Shown: one piece after another, positions 21,832 to 31,476 of the stretch | Numbering within the stretch: position 1 is the stretch's first letter | Layout: every line of letters begins with the position of its first letter | Assembly: GCF_026210795.1 (NCBI RefSeq) | Contig: NC_089442.1 | Span: 3,186,001-3,250,000, forward strand | Source: Rhizophagus irregularis | Taxonomy: Eukaryota; Glomeromycota; Glomeromycetes; Glomerales; Glomeraceae | Reading direction: 5' to 3' | Length of the DNA: 64,000 nucleotides | Translations under genes and position numbers: made by a program | Notes under the pieces: generated by a model | The model's database searches: none | Told to the model about the DNA's origin: nothing | What the model saw: only the letters and a program-made list of their open reading frames with translations

Positions 21832-24447
21832 TTTTATTTTTAAAAACCACGTGAACAAGATTACAGAAAGATAGACAAGAACAAAAGATAAAACAAAAGT
21901 CGAACGCTATCTAATACTAAGCTATAATCAAACCGCCCGAGGACAGCGCCACTCTGGTACCTTTAACGAACCCGGAGGAGTCCCTAACACGACATCACAA
22001 CCCAATGGACCAAAGAAAAGGCTTTAGCACAATCAGAACTAAAAAAGAAATGATCCGTATTTTTCTTTTGGTCGGTTAAGACCACCACCTGTAAATACTG
22101 TCATAGGTGGAATGTTTCACACTATTCTTATTGTTGTACTATGGTATAAAAATTAGTACGTGGGGTTACCCAAAAAAAAAAGATGTAAAAAAAAAAATTA
22201 CTAGTCTAAAATGAATGTGTGGCTAAAAAATGTAAGTATATAACTATCAGCAAGCCACTAAGAATAAAGTAAATAAGCTGAAAGTTGTAATCGAACGGGG
22301 TTAAGGTAAAGCGAAGACTTTAGAGTCTTCAGGAGACATTATATCCAGTCTCAATTTTTTGATCTCAATGTTATGCCTATCTGTATACGCAGGTAAGATA
22401 GGGGGACGCTTGTGTGGTCTTAGCTCTAGTTGTTTTGTGTCGTCCGAGGTGTGTCCTTTGTAACGGTATTGGGGTGAGTTGTCGTCAATAACGGAAAAGT
22501 AGTCAATATTAAAACGACCTAATTCTTGCTCTAGTTGGAGCAATTGTTTATTAGTTTTGTAAACGTTTTTGCCTTGTGTAAGTCTGTTATGTAAAACCGA
22601 ACGGCGGTCGGCTAAAGGTGTGATTTTCTTATGAAAATGATCTTGAAATTTAGTGAGATCTTTACACATATCTTCACGATATTCTATACGATTGGAGGAA
22701 GTACCCCAGAGTTTAGCTCTAGCGGAAAGTTCTTCTTCCTGGGCACGGCGTTTAACTTCCCATGCTTCATGTTCTTTTTGTTGTCGTACAGCTAATTCAT
22801 GAGCTTCTTTGCGTTTTCTAATACCATCGAACCAGAATCCACATCCTGGTGAAAAATGTTGACCTTTGATTTTTGCCTGTCTCTTAGAAATATAAACAGG
22901 TTCATCAGTTACATAAGGGAGAAGGTCGTTAGGAATCCAAATGCCCAACTTCTCATGCCACGTCTCCTCTTCTTTGAGGAGAATGGGTTGTGGTGTGGTG
23001 GCAGGTGAGTGAGTATGTGAAGTACTAAGTAAATTATCCCTTGAACGTTGTCGAGAGAGTCGATCTTGGGTCATGCGTAAAACAGTTAATGCGCCTACAG
23101 CGCCTAAAGGTCGCCTGGATCGTTCAGGAGGTATAGGAAAATTATAATCTTTCTCAAGTCTGAGCATCAGCCCTTTATAATATCTTAAATGTTGTACAGG
23201 TTTATTAATATGTTGTGAAGGTAAAAAGAGGAAACGGTGTTGTCGAGCACGGTGTAGTTTTTCTTCAAGAGTTACCAAGCCATTGTGAAGTTTGTTCTTT
23301 TTCGTGTGACCACGATTGTAGAAAACAGATCTACAAGCCCGTTGAAAACGGGATTTTTGTTTTTTGCTCCTTTTACTGCTGTCGGAGTGGTGTGAACGGA
23401 AGTTATTAAATCGTTTTCGATACATACGACGTTCTATGTGTATAGGAAGGGATTTTTGATCATTAGCTAAGTATGAAACATCATACGAAATTCCTAGACG
23501 GTTTGAATAAACGTGCTTTTTGGTACGATGTTGCCATCGTTTATGGATAAGAGTTGCATGAAACTGCTTGTTATTTATGTTATCATCCGATAACAGGGTC
23601 GGTTTCTTGATGTTATGAAAAATGTCTAAATTTTTGTGATGAGAAACGCAAGCGCGTCTATTATGAGACATAATGTAAGGAGAGGGGACACGACATATCT
23701 GTGTGTGTTTAGGTTCAAAATTGTAGGTGGTGGAAAAATTGCACGGTGTAAATATACCAAAGTAAAAACGGTAACGTTTATATGAAAATTTAAAGAAAGT
23801 TTTTGTTTGTGAATTTCTAAGTGTGACTTTATCAGCACGTGAATTGACAAGAAAATATCGATTAAGCAATTTGGAACGAATAAGATTAAAGTATTTCTTT
23901 TGAATGGAGCGTGGGATAACTTTTTGATGAGAAAAAAAATGTTGTAACATCTTACTAATCTGAAACCTCAGATTAGGAAAGCTACAGGTGGAAGAGTAGC
24001 TAATAGGGGTTGATTTCATGTGATAATCATTTGTGTGTATTTTAAGATGAATATCATTGGTGTTTGCTGAGGGATCGGCTAACTCAAAAAAGAAACTTTT
24101 TGATCTTCTGATTTCGTAAATCTTGTTACATCCAGCCCGATTGGGTTTAGTCACGTGAAATTTGTGAAATGAGACGTCGAAAGAAAATTTTCCCAAGGGA
24201 ATAGGTTTTTGAAAAGTAAAAACCATATTTTTAATATGTGTTTAAAAAGTAAGATAAAAATATAGTAAAAACTTCTTTCAGAGGTCGGGTAATAAAGAGA
24301 AGAACCTTTCCATAAGAAGCCACCCAGTGGTCTTCTTTCTTCTCAACGTTCAAAGACGTAAAAAGGGTGTAAAATGTAAAAACAGTATTTAACTGCGGAT
24401 TTCTATGTGAAAAAATGGAAAGGGGAAAGAGTCTTCGTCCCTCATTC
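21832..24447 (-). mobile_element. Retroposed unit (LINE-like or retrocopy), 2.6 kb
   Basis: The unit is bordered by an exact 15-bp direct repeat, has no terminal inverted or long direct repeats, and on the minus strand ends in an A-rich tail (TTTTTAAAAATAAAA) right against the duplication. These are the marks of target-primed reverse transcription. From its 5' end (24447) it has a leader of about 220 nt, one ORF of 641 codons (24226-22301) and a 470-nt 3' region. The 3' region includes a GC-richer block (CTCCTCCGGGTTCGTTAAAGG near 21960-21985) unlike the surroundings. No endonuclease or reverse-transcriptase domain is visible, so it must have been mobilised in trans or be an internally deleted element. 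Confidence 0.7.
22301..24226 (-). CDS. 641-aa ORF of the retroposed unit, function unknown
   Basis: The frame opens with ATG at 24226 and is uninterrupted to 22301. It is GC-richer and less Asn-biased than neighbouring genes. Residues 1 to about 340 are very basic and rich in His, Arg, Lys, Phe and Tyr, with Ser/Arg/Lys clusters (HSDSSKRSKKQKSRF), suggesting nucleic-acid binding. Residues about 370-450 are a linker (PERSRRPLGAVG, TSHTHSPATTPQP). About 420-640 hold a globular stretch (WHEKLGIWIPNDLLPY, FSPGCGFWFDG) and a charged helix likely to form a coiled coil (KEAHELAVRQQKEHEAWEVK). I recognise no domain. It could be an ORF1-type protein of a non-LTR element or a retrocopied host gene. The open frame shows the insertion is young. 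The start is the first ATG in frame. Confidence 0.55.
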   Translation of the reverse strand: MVFTFQKPIPLGKFSFDVSFHKFHVTKPNRAGCNKIYEIRRSKSFFFELADPSANTNDIHLKIHTNDYHMKSTPISYSSTCSFPNLRFQISKMLQHFFSHQKVIPRSIQKKYFNLIRSKLLNRYFLVNSRADKVTLRNSQTKTFFKFSYKRYRFYFGIFTPCNFSTTYNFEPKHTQICRVPSPYIMSHNRRACVSHHKNLDIFHNIKKPTLLSDDNINNKQFHATLIHKRWQHRTKKHVYSNRLGISYDVSYLANDQKSLPIHIERRMYRKRFNNFRSHHSDSSKRSKKQKSRFQRACRSVFYNRGHTKKNKLHNGLVTLEEKLHRARQHRFLFLPSQHINKPVQHLRYYKGLMLRLEKDYNFPIPPERSRRPLGAVGALTVLRMTQDRLSRQRSRDNLLSTSHTHSPATTPQPILLKEEETWHEKLGIWIPNDLLPYVTDEPVYISKRQAKIKGQHFSPGCGFWFDGIRKRKEAHELAVRQQKEHEAWEVKRRAQEEELSARAKLWGTSSNRIEYREDMCKDLTKFQDHFHKKITPLADRRSVLHNRLTQGKNVYKTNKQLLQLEQELGRFNIDYFSVIDDNSPQYRYKGHTSDDTKQLELRPHKRPPILPAYTDRHNIEIKKLRLDIMSPEDSKVFALP

Positions 24448-24462
24448 ATCACCCATATTAGA
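24448..24462. repeat. Target-site duplication, right copy
   Basis: ATCACCCATATTAGA, matching 21817-21831 exactly. Confidence 0.8.
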
Positions 24463-24644
24463 CGAATTGATCTGAAAATTTGATGATAATCAGATTGATC
24501 AACCTTCTTGGAAGGTTTAAGAACCAGAAATCATTCCGAATTGATATAAACAATAGTGTAAAAATCGATGATTGTTGTGATGATGACATCAAAAAGTTGA
24601 ATTCTGCTACGTATAAATATCAATAATATAAGCCACGTTTCATC

Positions 24645-24666
24645 TAAGCCAATTAAATGTGGCTTA
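24645..24666 (+). promoter_or_regulatory. Conserved 22-nt inverted repeat upstream of peptide gene 1
   Basis: TAAGCCA-ATTAAATG-TGGCTTA has a perfect 7-bp stem and 8-nt loop. It is identical to the copy at 26329-26350, although sequence around both has drifted. It lies about 145 nt before the ATG and downstream of a TATAAATA at about 24612, so it would be in the promoter or the 5' leader. Confidence 0.55.
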
Positions 24667-24809
24667 TTTACTTGATTTTCAGGCTTACTTGACTACGGTT
24701 CAATACTTTACCACAATATTCATAATCAATTTTTTGTAAATATTTTGAATTTTCACATAATTGAATAAATCGAAAGTATAAATCTACAACATCATAAATA
24801 AACTTTAAA

Positions 24810-25007
24810 ATGAATATCAAAGCTTTTTTCGCTATTTTTGTGACCATCATTTCAATTATTTCGACCACGGTATCAGGTTAATAATTAAATAAAGCTTACT
24901 TAACTTACTTAACTTGTATTTATTAAAACTAATGATTTTTTTAAGCTCATGATTGTCCTCCTTTATGTATTCCTACACCTTCTCCTGACGGGTGCTTTTG
25001 TGATTGA
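24810..25007 (+). CDS. Tiny secreted four-cysteine peptide 1 (42 aa), acidic
   Basis: Exon 1 is 24810-24876, the intron 24877-24945 (donor GTTAAT, branch ACTAATG, acceptor TTTTTTAAG), and exon 2 is 24946-25007. The total is 43 codons. Residues 1-22 are a strong signal peptide (MNIKAFFAIF start, TTVS before the cleavage site). The intron falls exactly at the signal/mature boundary (phase 1, completing an Ala codon). The mature 20-mer has the pattern C-x3-C-x8-C-x-C with CPPLCI at its start and GCFCD at its end, and a net acidic charge (three Asp). It is paralogous to the gene at 26590, with 19 of 22 signal residues identical but little match between cysteines. It is probably secreted and disulfide-bonded, as an effector, antimicrobial or signalling peptide; the sequence does not say which. 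The small size and the intron explain why standard ORF calling misses it. Confidence 0.75.
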
Positions 25008-25400
25008 ATAAGTTAAGTATCATTAGTTTTAATTTACTTTTATATGAAACTACGGTATTCGTGGTAATATTTACATGTTTCACCATAATTTTTTTCTTCT
25101 GTAAATGGACAAGTCATTAAAATAAATTCAATTTTTTTTTTAAATTAGTTGGCATCTCACGAAGAACGATTATAAAAATTCGTTGAAATAAGTGTCAAAG
25201 ATTCCAAATATTTGTCGAGAAGAAAAGAATTATGTAACAATAAATTTCTCAAAATTAATTTTCCAATCCTCTATTAGTAAATGTTAACAAGTTGTAATTT
25301 ATTTTGTAAATAAATGTGATCATAAATTTCATGGTTTATTTCTAGGGTTTAAATATAAATAATTTATGCGGAACAGCAATGCAAAATTGTCTTAAATAAT

Positions 25401-26254
25401 ATCGAAATTCTTTCATTTCAGAAAAAATAATATGAGATGGGTATTTACGTATCACATGTTAATTTAACACGTGAATAGTTGATTTTTGCAGAGCGAAAAC
25501 TTTTTAAATTTTAAACATAAATTTATAAAAAATAATTTAATTAAAATTTATTTAACGAATATTTTGTAAGAACGAATAATAAATTTATGTATAAAAATTT
25601 TTTTATTCGTAATTGCGCATTGGAATCAAATTGTCAAACTATTTTTTATTGTAAAATATCGATTTTAATAAAATATGCAAATTGATTCAATATTATGTAT
25701 TGAAGGTTAACTTGTCCCGAGAGCATGAATTTTTCACACCTTTTCCGCGTCTGTCATTTTCTCCATCCTTCTTATAACTGCGAACATGCTCTTCTTACAC
25801 AACCCGCACCACCTTTTCTTTACCGTTTTTACATAGTTTTACATGCATCTTTATAAACGACTTTGTTAGAAAATCTTTGCCATATTTTTACATACAAGTT
25901 CATCATGACCTTTGATAACAAGAGGAGGATTAAGGATATATATCAGGTGGACTGCAACAATTTCGGAATATTTTGTGAATGGCGATCAATCCAGTCCCTT
26001 TCAACGTCTGAAAATACAGAATGAACACTAAAATTTTATTTTTTATATAATAACTAAGGCACAGTATTACCGTATTAAATGTATTCTTCGTTTTGGAAGG
26101 TATAAAAATTGGAAACTCACTATTGTTCGTATCAACTCGGAATGGTTTCTAGTTCTTAAACCTGCTGATCAATTTGATAAATTTATTGGAAAAAAAGAAT
26201 TTTATCAGATTGAGTTATTAAGGTATTCAAAGTATTCATCGGATGAATTATTGT
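25401..26254. other. Spacer between the tandem units
   Basis: AT-rich, with no coding signal. The stretch at about 25730-25990 is slightly less AT-rich. It contains nothing I can identify. Confidence 0.5.
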
Positions 26255-26328
26255 GATGATAAAATCAAAAAGTTGAATTATGATGCTACGTATATAAATA
26301 CCAATAATATAAACCAACGTTTTGCTTA

Positions 26329-26350
26329 AGCCAATTAAATGTGGCTTATT
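26329..26350 (+). promoter_or_regulatory. Conserved 22-nt inverted repeat upstream of peptide gene 2
   Basis: Same sequence and stem as at 24645-24666. Here it lies about 240 nt before the ATG because the leader of unit B is longer. A TATATAAATA word lies about 35 nt upstream of it. Confidence 0.55.
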
Positions 26351-26589
26351 TATTGATTTTCAAACCTACTCGACTATTGCTCAATTCATTGAATTATATC
26401 AAGTACTTTGCCACAATATTCGTTGTTGAAAAAAATAACGCGTTATAATTCTTCGTGTTATATTTTTACAGGACATAATTCAATTTTTGTAAAATACTTT
26501 GAATTTTTCAAATTTAATAAAAACAAATTGAAAGTGTAGTTCTTTATAATATCTTAAATAAACTTTTTTAAAACTAATTGAAAAAAAAA

Positions 26590-26790
26590 ATGAAGATCAA
26601 GGCTTTTTTCGCTATTTTCGTGATCATCGTTTCAATTATATCGACCACGGTATCAGGTTAATAGAAAAATAAAATTTTATTTTATTACTGAGTAAATTTA
26701 CTTATATTTATTCAAAACTATAATTTTTAAGCTCGACGTTGTCCTCCTGGATGTATTTTTCGTTTTGGCAAGTGCCTTTGCGGCATGTAA
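26590..26790 (+). CDS. Tiny secreted four-cysteine peptide 2 (41 aa), basic
   Basis: Exon 1 is 26590-26656, the intron 26657-26731 (donor GTTAAT, acceptor TTTTTAAG), and exon 2 is 26732-26790. The total is 42 codons. The signal peptide differs from that of peptide 1 at only three positions (Asn2Lys, Thr12Ile, Ile14Val). Intron position, phase and donor are the same. The mature 19-mer has the pattern C-x3-C-x6-C-x-C with CPPGCI and KCLCG. It is strongly basic (three Arg and one Lys) with aromatic residues in the loop. Cationic, amphipathic, cysteine-paired peptides are often membrane-active, but that is inference. Together with peptide 1 it shows a conserved secretion module with a rapidly changed cargo. 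Confidence 0.75.
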
Positions 26791-27052
26791 TCATGTGAAT
26801 AGGTTATCATTATTTTAAAACTACGATAGTCGTGGTAAAATTATATAGTACTGAAAAAGGATATTATATATTACGTAATTTTTTCTTCTATGGTAGAATA
26901 AGTCATTAATTTTTTTTTTTTTAAATTAGTTGGTGTCAAATTATTAGTGTATAATATTAAAGCACAAGAAACGATTATAAAAAAATTCTGAAATTTTATC
27001 TATCTTATTAAAGCTGAAATGAGTGGGTTGAGATTTTTTAGGTAGAAAGGTA

Positions 27053-27575
27053 CAGTCAAACCTCTATGTACCGATGAGGTTGTTTTAGGGAAACAGTATC
27101 GGTACATTGAATTATTGGTACACAATTACTGTATATCATATTGTAAATCACGTTTATTATCAGATTAGCGGACAGTCAGACCTTGATATCGCCGATGCTT
27201 CTAATTGGAAACAATATCAATACATTGAATATATTACGAGTAACATAATGTGGAGCAAATACCACCCGATTAATGGCCCAAAATAATTAATTTCGGCAAA
27301 ATAAACCGCAAAAGAGTTCAAATTAAATTTTTTACTTGGGCCAACTTTATAGTGCTGGCCCGAATTAATACTAGTGTAGCTAAAAATATTGGTACATCTT
27401 AATATATGTTATTATAAAAGGATCAAGAAAAAGTATTGGTATACGTTACATCGTGAAATTATATACAATATCGATACAACGCGGTTTTTTTATTATATGT
27501 GAAACGAGACAATGAAAATTTATCGGTACAGGAAATTATCGGTACACCGGGGATCGGTACATAGAGGTTTGACTG
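27053..27575. mobile_element. pogo/Tc1-like MITE with a duplicated end
   Basis: The left end CAGTCAAACCTCTATGTACCGAT matches the right end ATCGGTACATAGAGGTTTGACTG in reverse, with TA on both sides (27051-27052, 27576-27577). At 27173-27232 a second, diverged copy of the left end (CAGTCAGACCTTGATATCGCCGATG...) appears in the same orientation, so two copies of the terminus lie in tandem. No transposase. Confidence 0.75.
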
Positions 27576-27713
27576 TAAATATGTTGCAATAAATTTCTCA
27601 AAATTAATTTCCAACCCTTAATTAGTATTAAATGTCAACGATTGTAATTTATTCTGTAAATAAATGTGATCGTAAATATTAAATATGGCAGTTTATTTTT
27701 AATAATTTATAAT

Positions 27714-28039
27714 TAGGGATGGGAATTGACTCGCTCGGTCCATTCCGGTTCTAAATTGATACTAAGACCCCGAGAAATATATAAATAGGTCATAGGAAAT
27801 TAGCAAAAATTTACTATTAGCTCTACGCATTTTTTCAGGGCCGGAATTATGATAATGTCAGTCAGCTACTAAAATAAGTAATAAAATTCTGACCAACATT
27901 ATCGAAATTATTTAAAAAAGGAAAGATTTCCATGGTTATTTGGCCTATTCTACGCGTTTATTTCTTACTATTTGAACGGGCAAAACTGAAAGTAATCAAA
28001 AGGAACAAAATAACTCAAACCAAACCTTTTTCATCCCTA
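27714..28039. mobile_element. hAT-like MITE, 326 bp
   Basis: The ends TAGGGATGGGAA and TTTTTCATCCCTA are inverted. The flanks TTTATAAT (27706-27713) and TTTGTAAT (28040-28047) match at 7 of 8 bases, as an 8-bp hAT target duplication should. Unit A of the tandem duplication lacks the insert. Confidence 0.7.
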
Positions 28040-28541
28040 TTTGTAATATTGGGTTTAAATATAAATAACTTGTGCAAAGCAGTGATGCAAAAATTATCTT
28101 TAATAATAAAATAAATTAAATATTGATAATTTCAGGAAAGTACTGTAAGAGCGGTGGAAAATCTCCGCTTTATATACTTACTATACACTGGTCGAAGTGG
28201 GATGATTTGCATGAAGTTTATTGCCCATAAATAGCTTATACATTTGTTGATCTCAATTACGCTTAAGAAATCTCCATCAAATTTAATTTATAGATTGAAA
28301 CGGGTAAAATTTATTGTAAATTTTATGATTTTAAAACTAATTCGCTAATTATAATGTATAAATTCTAAATAAATTTTAATTAAATTTAATATCAATGTTT
28401 ATTACGCATATAATAGCTTGAAATTTACTTGAAATATGATATTAAATTTGCAACAAGCCATTTACTTACTATTATTGAAATTTTGCTATACTAAAACAAA
28501 ATTTATATTATTACAAAATTACAAAAAAAAAGCAAAGAGAT

Positions 28542-30262
28542 AATCATAAACTTCGTAGCCACGCTCAATTAAGGCAATGTATTACTAGACCTATGCTAAA
28601 GATGACTTTAGCAAGGCTTTCTTTGTGAAATTAAAAGAAATTTCATACACTTTGCCAGCTGGTGAGAAAGCTTATGACCTCTAATAATCTCAAGTCAATT
28701 TATATTAAAAAATCTAGAATGTTTGTGAGAAATAATAATTAATGTTATATTATTGTATTTGCTATTTGTGTCATTTTGTGATGGTTAAGTTGAACATATT
28801 CCAAGCATCAAAAACCATAATTGCAGTTTATTATTTTGAAGAGTATAAAAGAAAATGTAAAGAAAATTAAAAAATAGTTTATTCGTGATTAAAAATAGTT
28901 AAAATAGTTAAAATAGTTTAATATGTTATATCAATCCTCAAAATGGAATCGGGTCCTATTTTGTCATGTGTATCACATGATATAATAACTGATAGGCGCA
29001 GTTCAATGACGGATAATCTTTCTTTAAAAAAAAAGTTTGTTCTTTCCCATAATTCCTTTCCCTCTTTCTCCTTCATTAATTTTTTTTTCACAACAATGAC
29101 ATCAATGAGCTATTGGTATGAACAACTGACAAAAATTAAAGGAAATGAACAAATAATTCCAATGGCTCAAAGTTGAAGTTCAACTGAACATTTTCGCAAA
29201 TAGTGCTCTCTTAGGTGATTTCTTTTTATTTTTATCAATTTTTTGAATTTTTTTTTTGTTTTATCGTTATTTACTATAATTTTCTTTTTTTTTCTTATTA
29301 TTTTTCATAAAATTTTTTCCAAGCCTATGATAGCTGGACTTGAAGAAAACAAAAGTAAAAATTATACTTTACAATAAAACAAGAACTGGAAATTAAAATA
29401 AATGGCAAGTTAGTTTTGTTTTAATAGTTCATTATTAGTATTAGAAATGTATTAAAATTTTCTTTTTAATTTTTTAAAGGTAACAGAGAATCTTCAGACG
29501 ATTGGTGATTATTGGGGAAAAAGTTTCTATAAAAAATGTATTAAATGTTCCTTCTTTTTTTTTTGGTAGGTAATGTTCTCTGGAGGGACTTTTTGGACAG
29601 TAAGTAAAATTTTTGGGAAAAGAATTTCGCCATTAATTATGAGGAACATACTAAATTTCCTTTTTTTTTATTTTTTTGTAGGTAATGACTTGTCTGTGGA
29701 AGACTTTTGGATAGTGAGTTATTTCTTTTGAGAGTATTTGGATAAGTCTTCAGCTCTTTGGAGGCTGATTTCGGTAAGATATTTTTTTTCTTTGACATTA
29801 AAAAATGATTACTAACTTTTTTTTCTTTTATAGATGACTTGCTCTTTGGTATCCAGAGATATTTTTGAACATGGATTTCGTAAGTTCAATTTTTTTCTTT
29901 AATTTTTCTTTTAACAAAGAATGATCACTAATATTCATCATCTTTCTTTTTTCAGATGGTTGGTTTTTTGACTTTTTAAACACGTGAAAACTTGGTGAGA
30001 TTTGTTTCTAATTATGCATTTCAATGAAATGTTTTTACTAACATTTCAATTTTCTCTTTTTTAGATGGTCTAGGTCTCTGAATCAAATGTTTAGGGATCT
30101 TGTAGAAAAGAAGTTTGAGGTTAGAGATCATAGGCTTTCTCACCAGCTGGCAAAGTGTATGAAATTTCTTTTAATTCACAAAGAAAGCCTTGCTAAAGTC
30201 ATCTTTAGTGTAGGTCTAGTAATACATTGCCTTAATTGAGCGTGGCTACGAAGTTTATGATT
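28542..30262. mobile_element. Large TIR element (143-bp arms) with intron-rich interior
   Basis: The arms 28542-28684 and 30120-30262 are near-identical reverse complements, starting AATCATAAACTTCGTAGCC. Only a few substitutions and a 1-nt indel are visible, so the element is young. The interior holds a short plus-strand ORF (28943-29176, 77 codons, no family) and a series of splice-signal-bounded modules at 29480-30120. No transposase motif was recognised and no target duplication is visible. It could be a MULE-like or an unclassified element. Confidence 0.7.
29480..30119 (+). other. Ladder of micro-exon-like modules
   Basis: Successive segments are each preceded by a T-rich tract ending AG and followed by GT(A/G)AG(T/A)-type donors. 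The putative exons are 29480-29504, 29570-29599, 29682-29713, 29754-29773, 29834-29879, 29956-29994 and one from 30065. Acceptors lie 72-122 bp apart. Branch-like ACTAAC or ACTAAT motifs precede several acceptors. The exon starts resemble each other ((GTA)ATGACTTG or ATGGTTGG; TGGA(A/G)GACTTTTTGGA in two), suggesting repeated duplication of one exon-intron unit. Reading frames across joins do not stay open throughout, so it may be a non-coding transcript or a decaying gene. Confidence 0.4.
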
Positions 30263-30669
30263 CTTAAATAGAAGTGAAGTTTCATTATAATATACATAAA
30301 ATTTATATAAAATTTATAATAATTTATTGTATTTATTGTTAATATTTTAGCTATATATTTGCAAATATGAGCGAAATTTCATTAACATTTCTTATATCAT
30401 AAAAAATTTCTGTTTAATGTATTATAAGTTTAAATGATATATAAAGAAGGTTTTATCACAATTTAAAATACATTTATATAATAGAAACTTGTAAATTTCA
30501 AATGACATATACACTTCATGGAAATTGGACAAGTTTACAACAAATTTCCTTAATATACACTTTAATTGGAATTAATTGAAATTACTGGTAAATCAATTTG
30601 AAATGTGACGTGTATATAAAATTTCTCTAGTGTAAATGTATTGCACATCCCCCTACTTCGACCAGTGAT

Positions 30670-31110
30670 AGGACCCCAGATAATTATAGTTGAGGTCATA
30701 TCCGACTATGTTTTAAACTTTATACATTATTTATCTTATAGTTTTATTAAGTTAATATTATAAAATAATATAGAAAAAAATGGTTCTTTTAAAAAAAAGA
30801 ATCTTTTGATACCAAAATTATGCAAATTTACTGATTAAAATTAGAAGATAAAATTGTGTAACAAGGCGAAATTTGGCAAAAAAATATACACTTTTTCACT
30901 ATCGGTATACATAAAAATATTCAAAAAAATAAAAAACTACATTATTAAATATTACTTTTTAAATTACAAAGTTATAAATAGTAGGAAGGCAACTATTTTA
31001 TTAAAATTTTACATTTATATCTTTTAAAATAAATTCAAGATGGCAATAATAAAATTTTAAAAATTCTTAACATAGGGGATATGACCTTGATTATAATTGT
31101 CCGGGGTCCT
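30670..31110. mobile_element. MITE with 35-bp inverted ends
   Basis: AGGACCCCAGATAATTATAGTTGAGGTCATATCC at the left pairs with GGATATGACCTTGATTATAATTGTCCGGGGTCCT at the right with few mismatches. The body is AT-rich and non-coding. It abuts the outer element directly. Confidence 0.65.
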
Positions 31111-31476
31111 CTTACTATAGTTACGAAACTGACATTTAAAAATTCAGAACTTGTGTTTTACGTATTATATAATATAAGTTTAGAACAATTTTACTGGATA
31201 AAGACATTGAGTAGTAATCAATCATTATAAAATTAGTTAGTACGTGAACGGATTACTTGAACGGATTTGAAGGATCATATTAATATTGCTTAAAATAATA
31301 ATCCACTTGAAATTTCTGAGCTTTAAATTTTTTTATTTAAAATGTTATTTTAATTATTTTTAATTGAATTTCTTACATTAACTGTTAAATAATAATATGA
31401 TTTTATTAATTTTTAAAAAATTCAAATATAAATGACGAAAAAAAAAGAAATAGTATTAAATTTCAAAAAAAACATA
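31111..31476. other. 3' flank of the degraded TPR gene copy
   Basis: AT-rich. The part next to 31477 is paralogous to 37880-37957 downstream of the intact copy, so the duplication extends past the stop codon. Confidence 0.5.

Larger units (their letters stand above)
24545..25400 (+). repeat. Tandem duplication, unit A (carries peptide gene 1)
   Basis: From about 24580 (CATCAAAAAGTTGAATTCTG) through the gene and its 3' flank (AATTTCTCAAAATTAATTTTCC, AAATAAATGTGATC, GGGTTTAAATATAAATAA), the block is matched in order by 26260-28100. Unit A lacks the two element insertions found in unit B, so it shows the original arrangement. Confidence 0.75.
26255..28100 (+). repeat. Tandem duplication, unit B (carries peptide gene 2 and two insertions)
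   Basis: Collinear with unit A, but interrupted by a TA-flanked element (27053-27575) and a hAT-like MITE (27714-28039), both absent from unit A at the matching positions. The comparison gives clean empty-site evidence for both. Confidence 0.75.
28186..30667. mobile_element. Outer inverted-repeat element enclosing a second element
   Basis: CACTGGTCGAAGT-GGGATG at 28186 is matched in reverse by CATCCCCCTACTTCGACCAGTG ending at 30667. The interior arms are diverged. Excluding the inner element (28542-30262), the remaining body is about 760 bp. The type is probably Tc1/mariner-like from the ends. A TA precedes the left end, but the right flank reads ATA, so the target duplication is uncertain. 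Confidence 0.5.

Noticed and set aside
22301-24226. Idea that the 641-codon ORF is an ordinary single-copy host gene
   Set aside because: The exact 15-bp flanking repeat and A-rich 3' end fit retroposition better. A retrocopied host gene remains possible.
28943-29176. 77-codon frame inside the large TIR element
   Set aside because: No family, no conserved motif, low-complexity Phe/Ser part. Noted in the element entry but not called as a gene.
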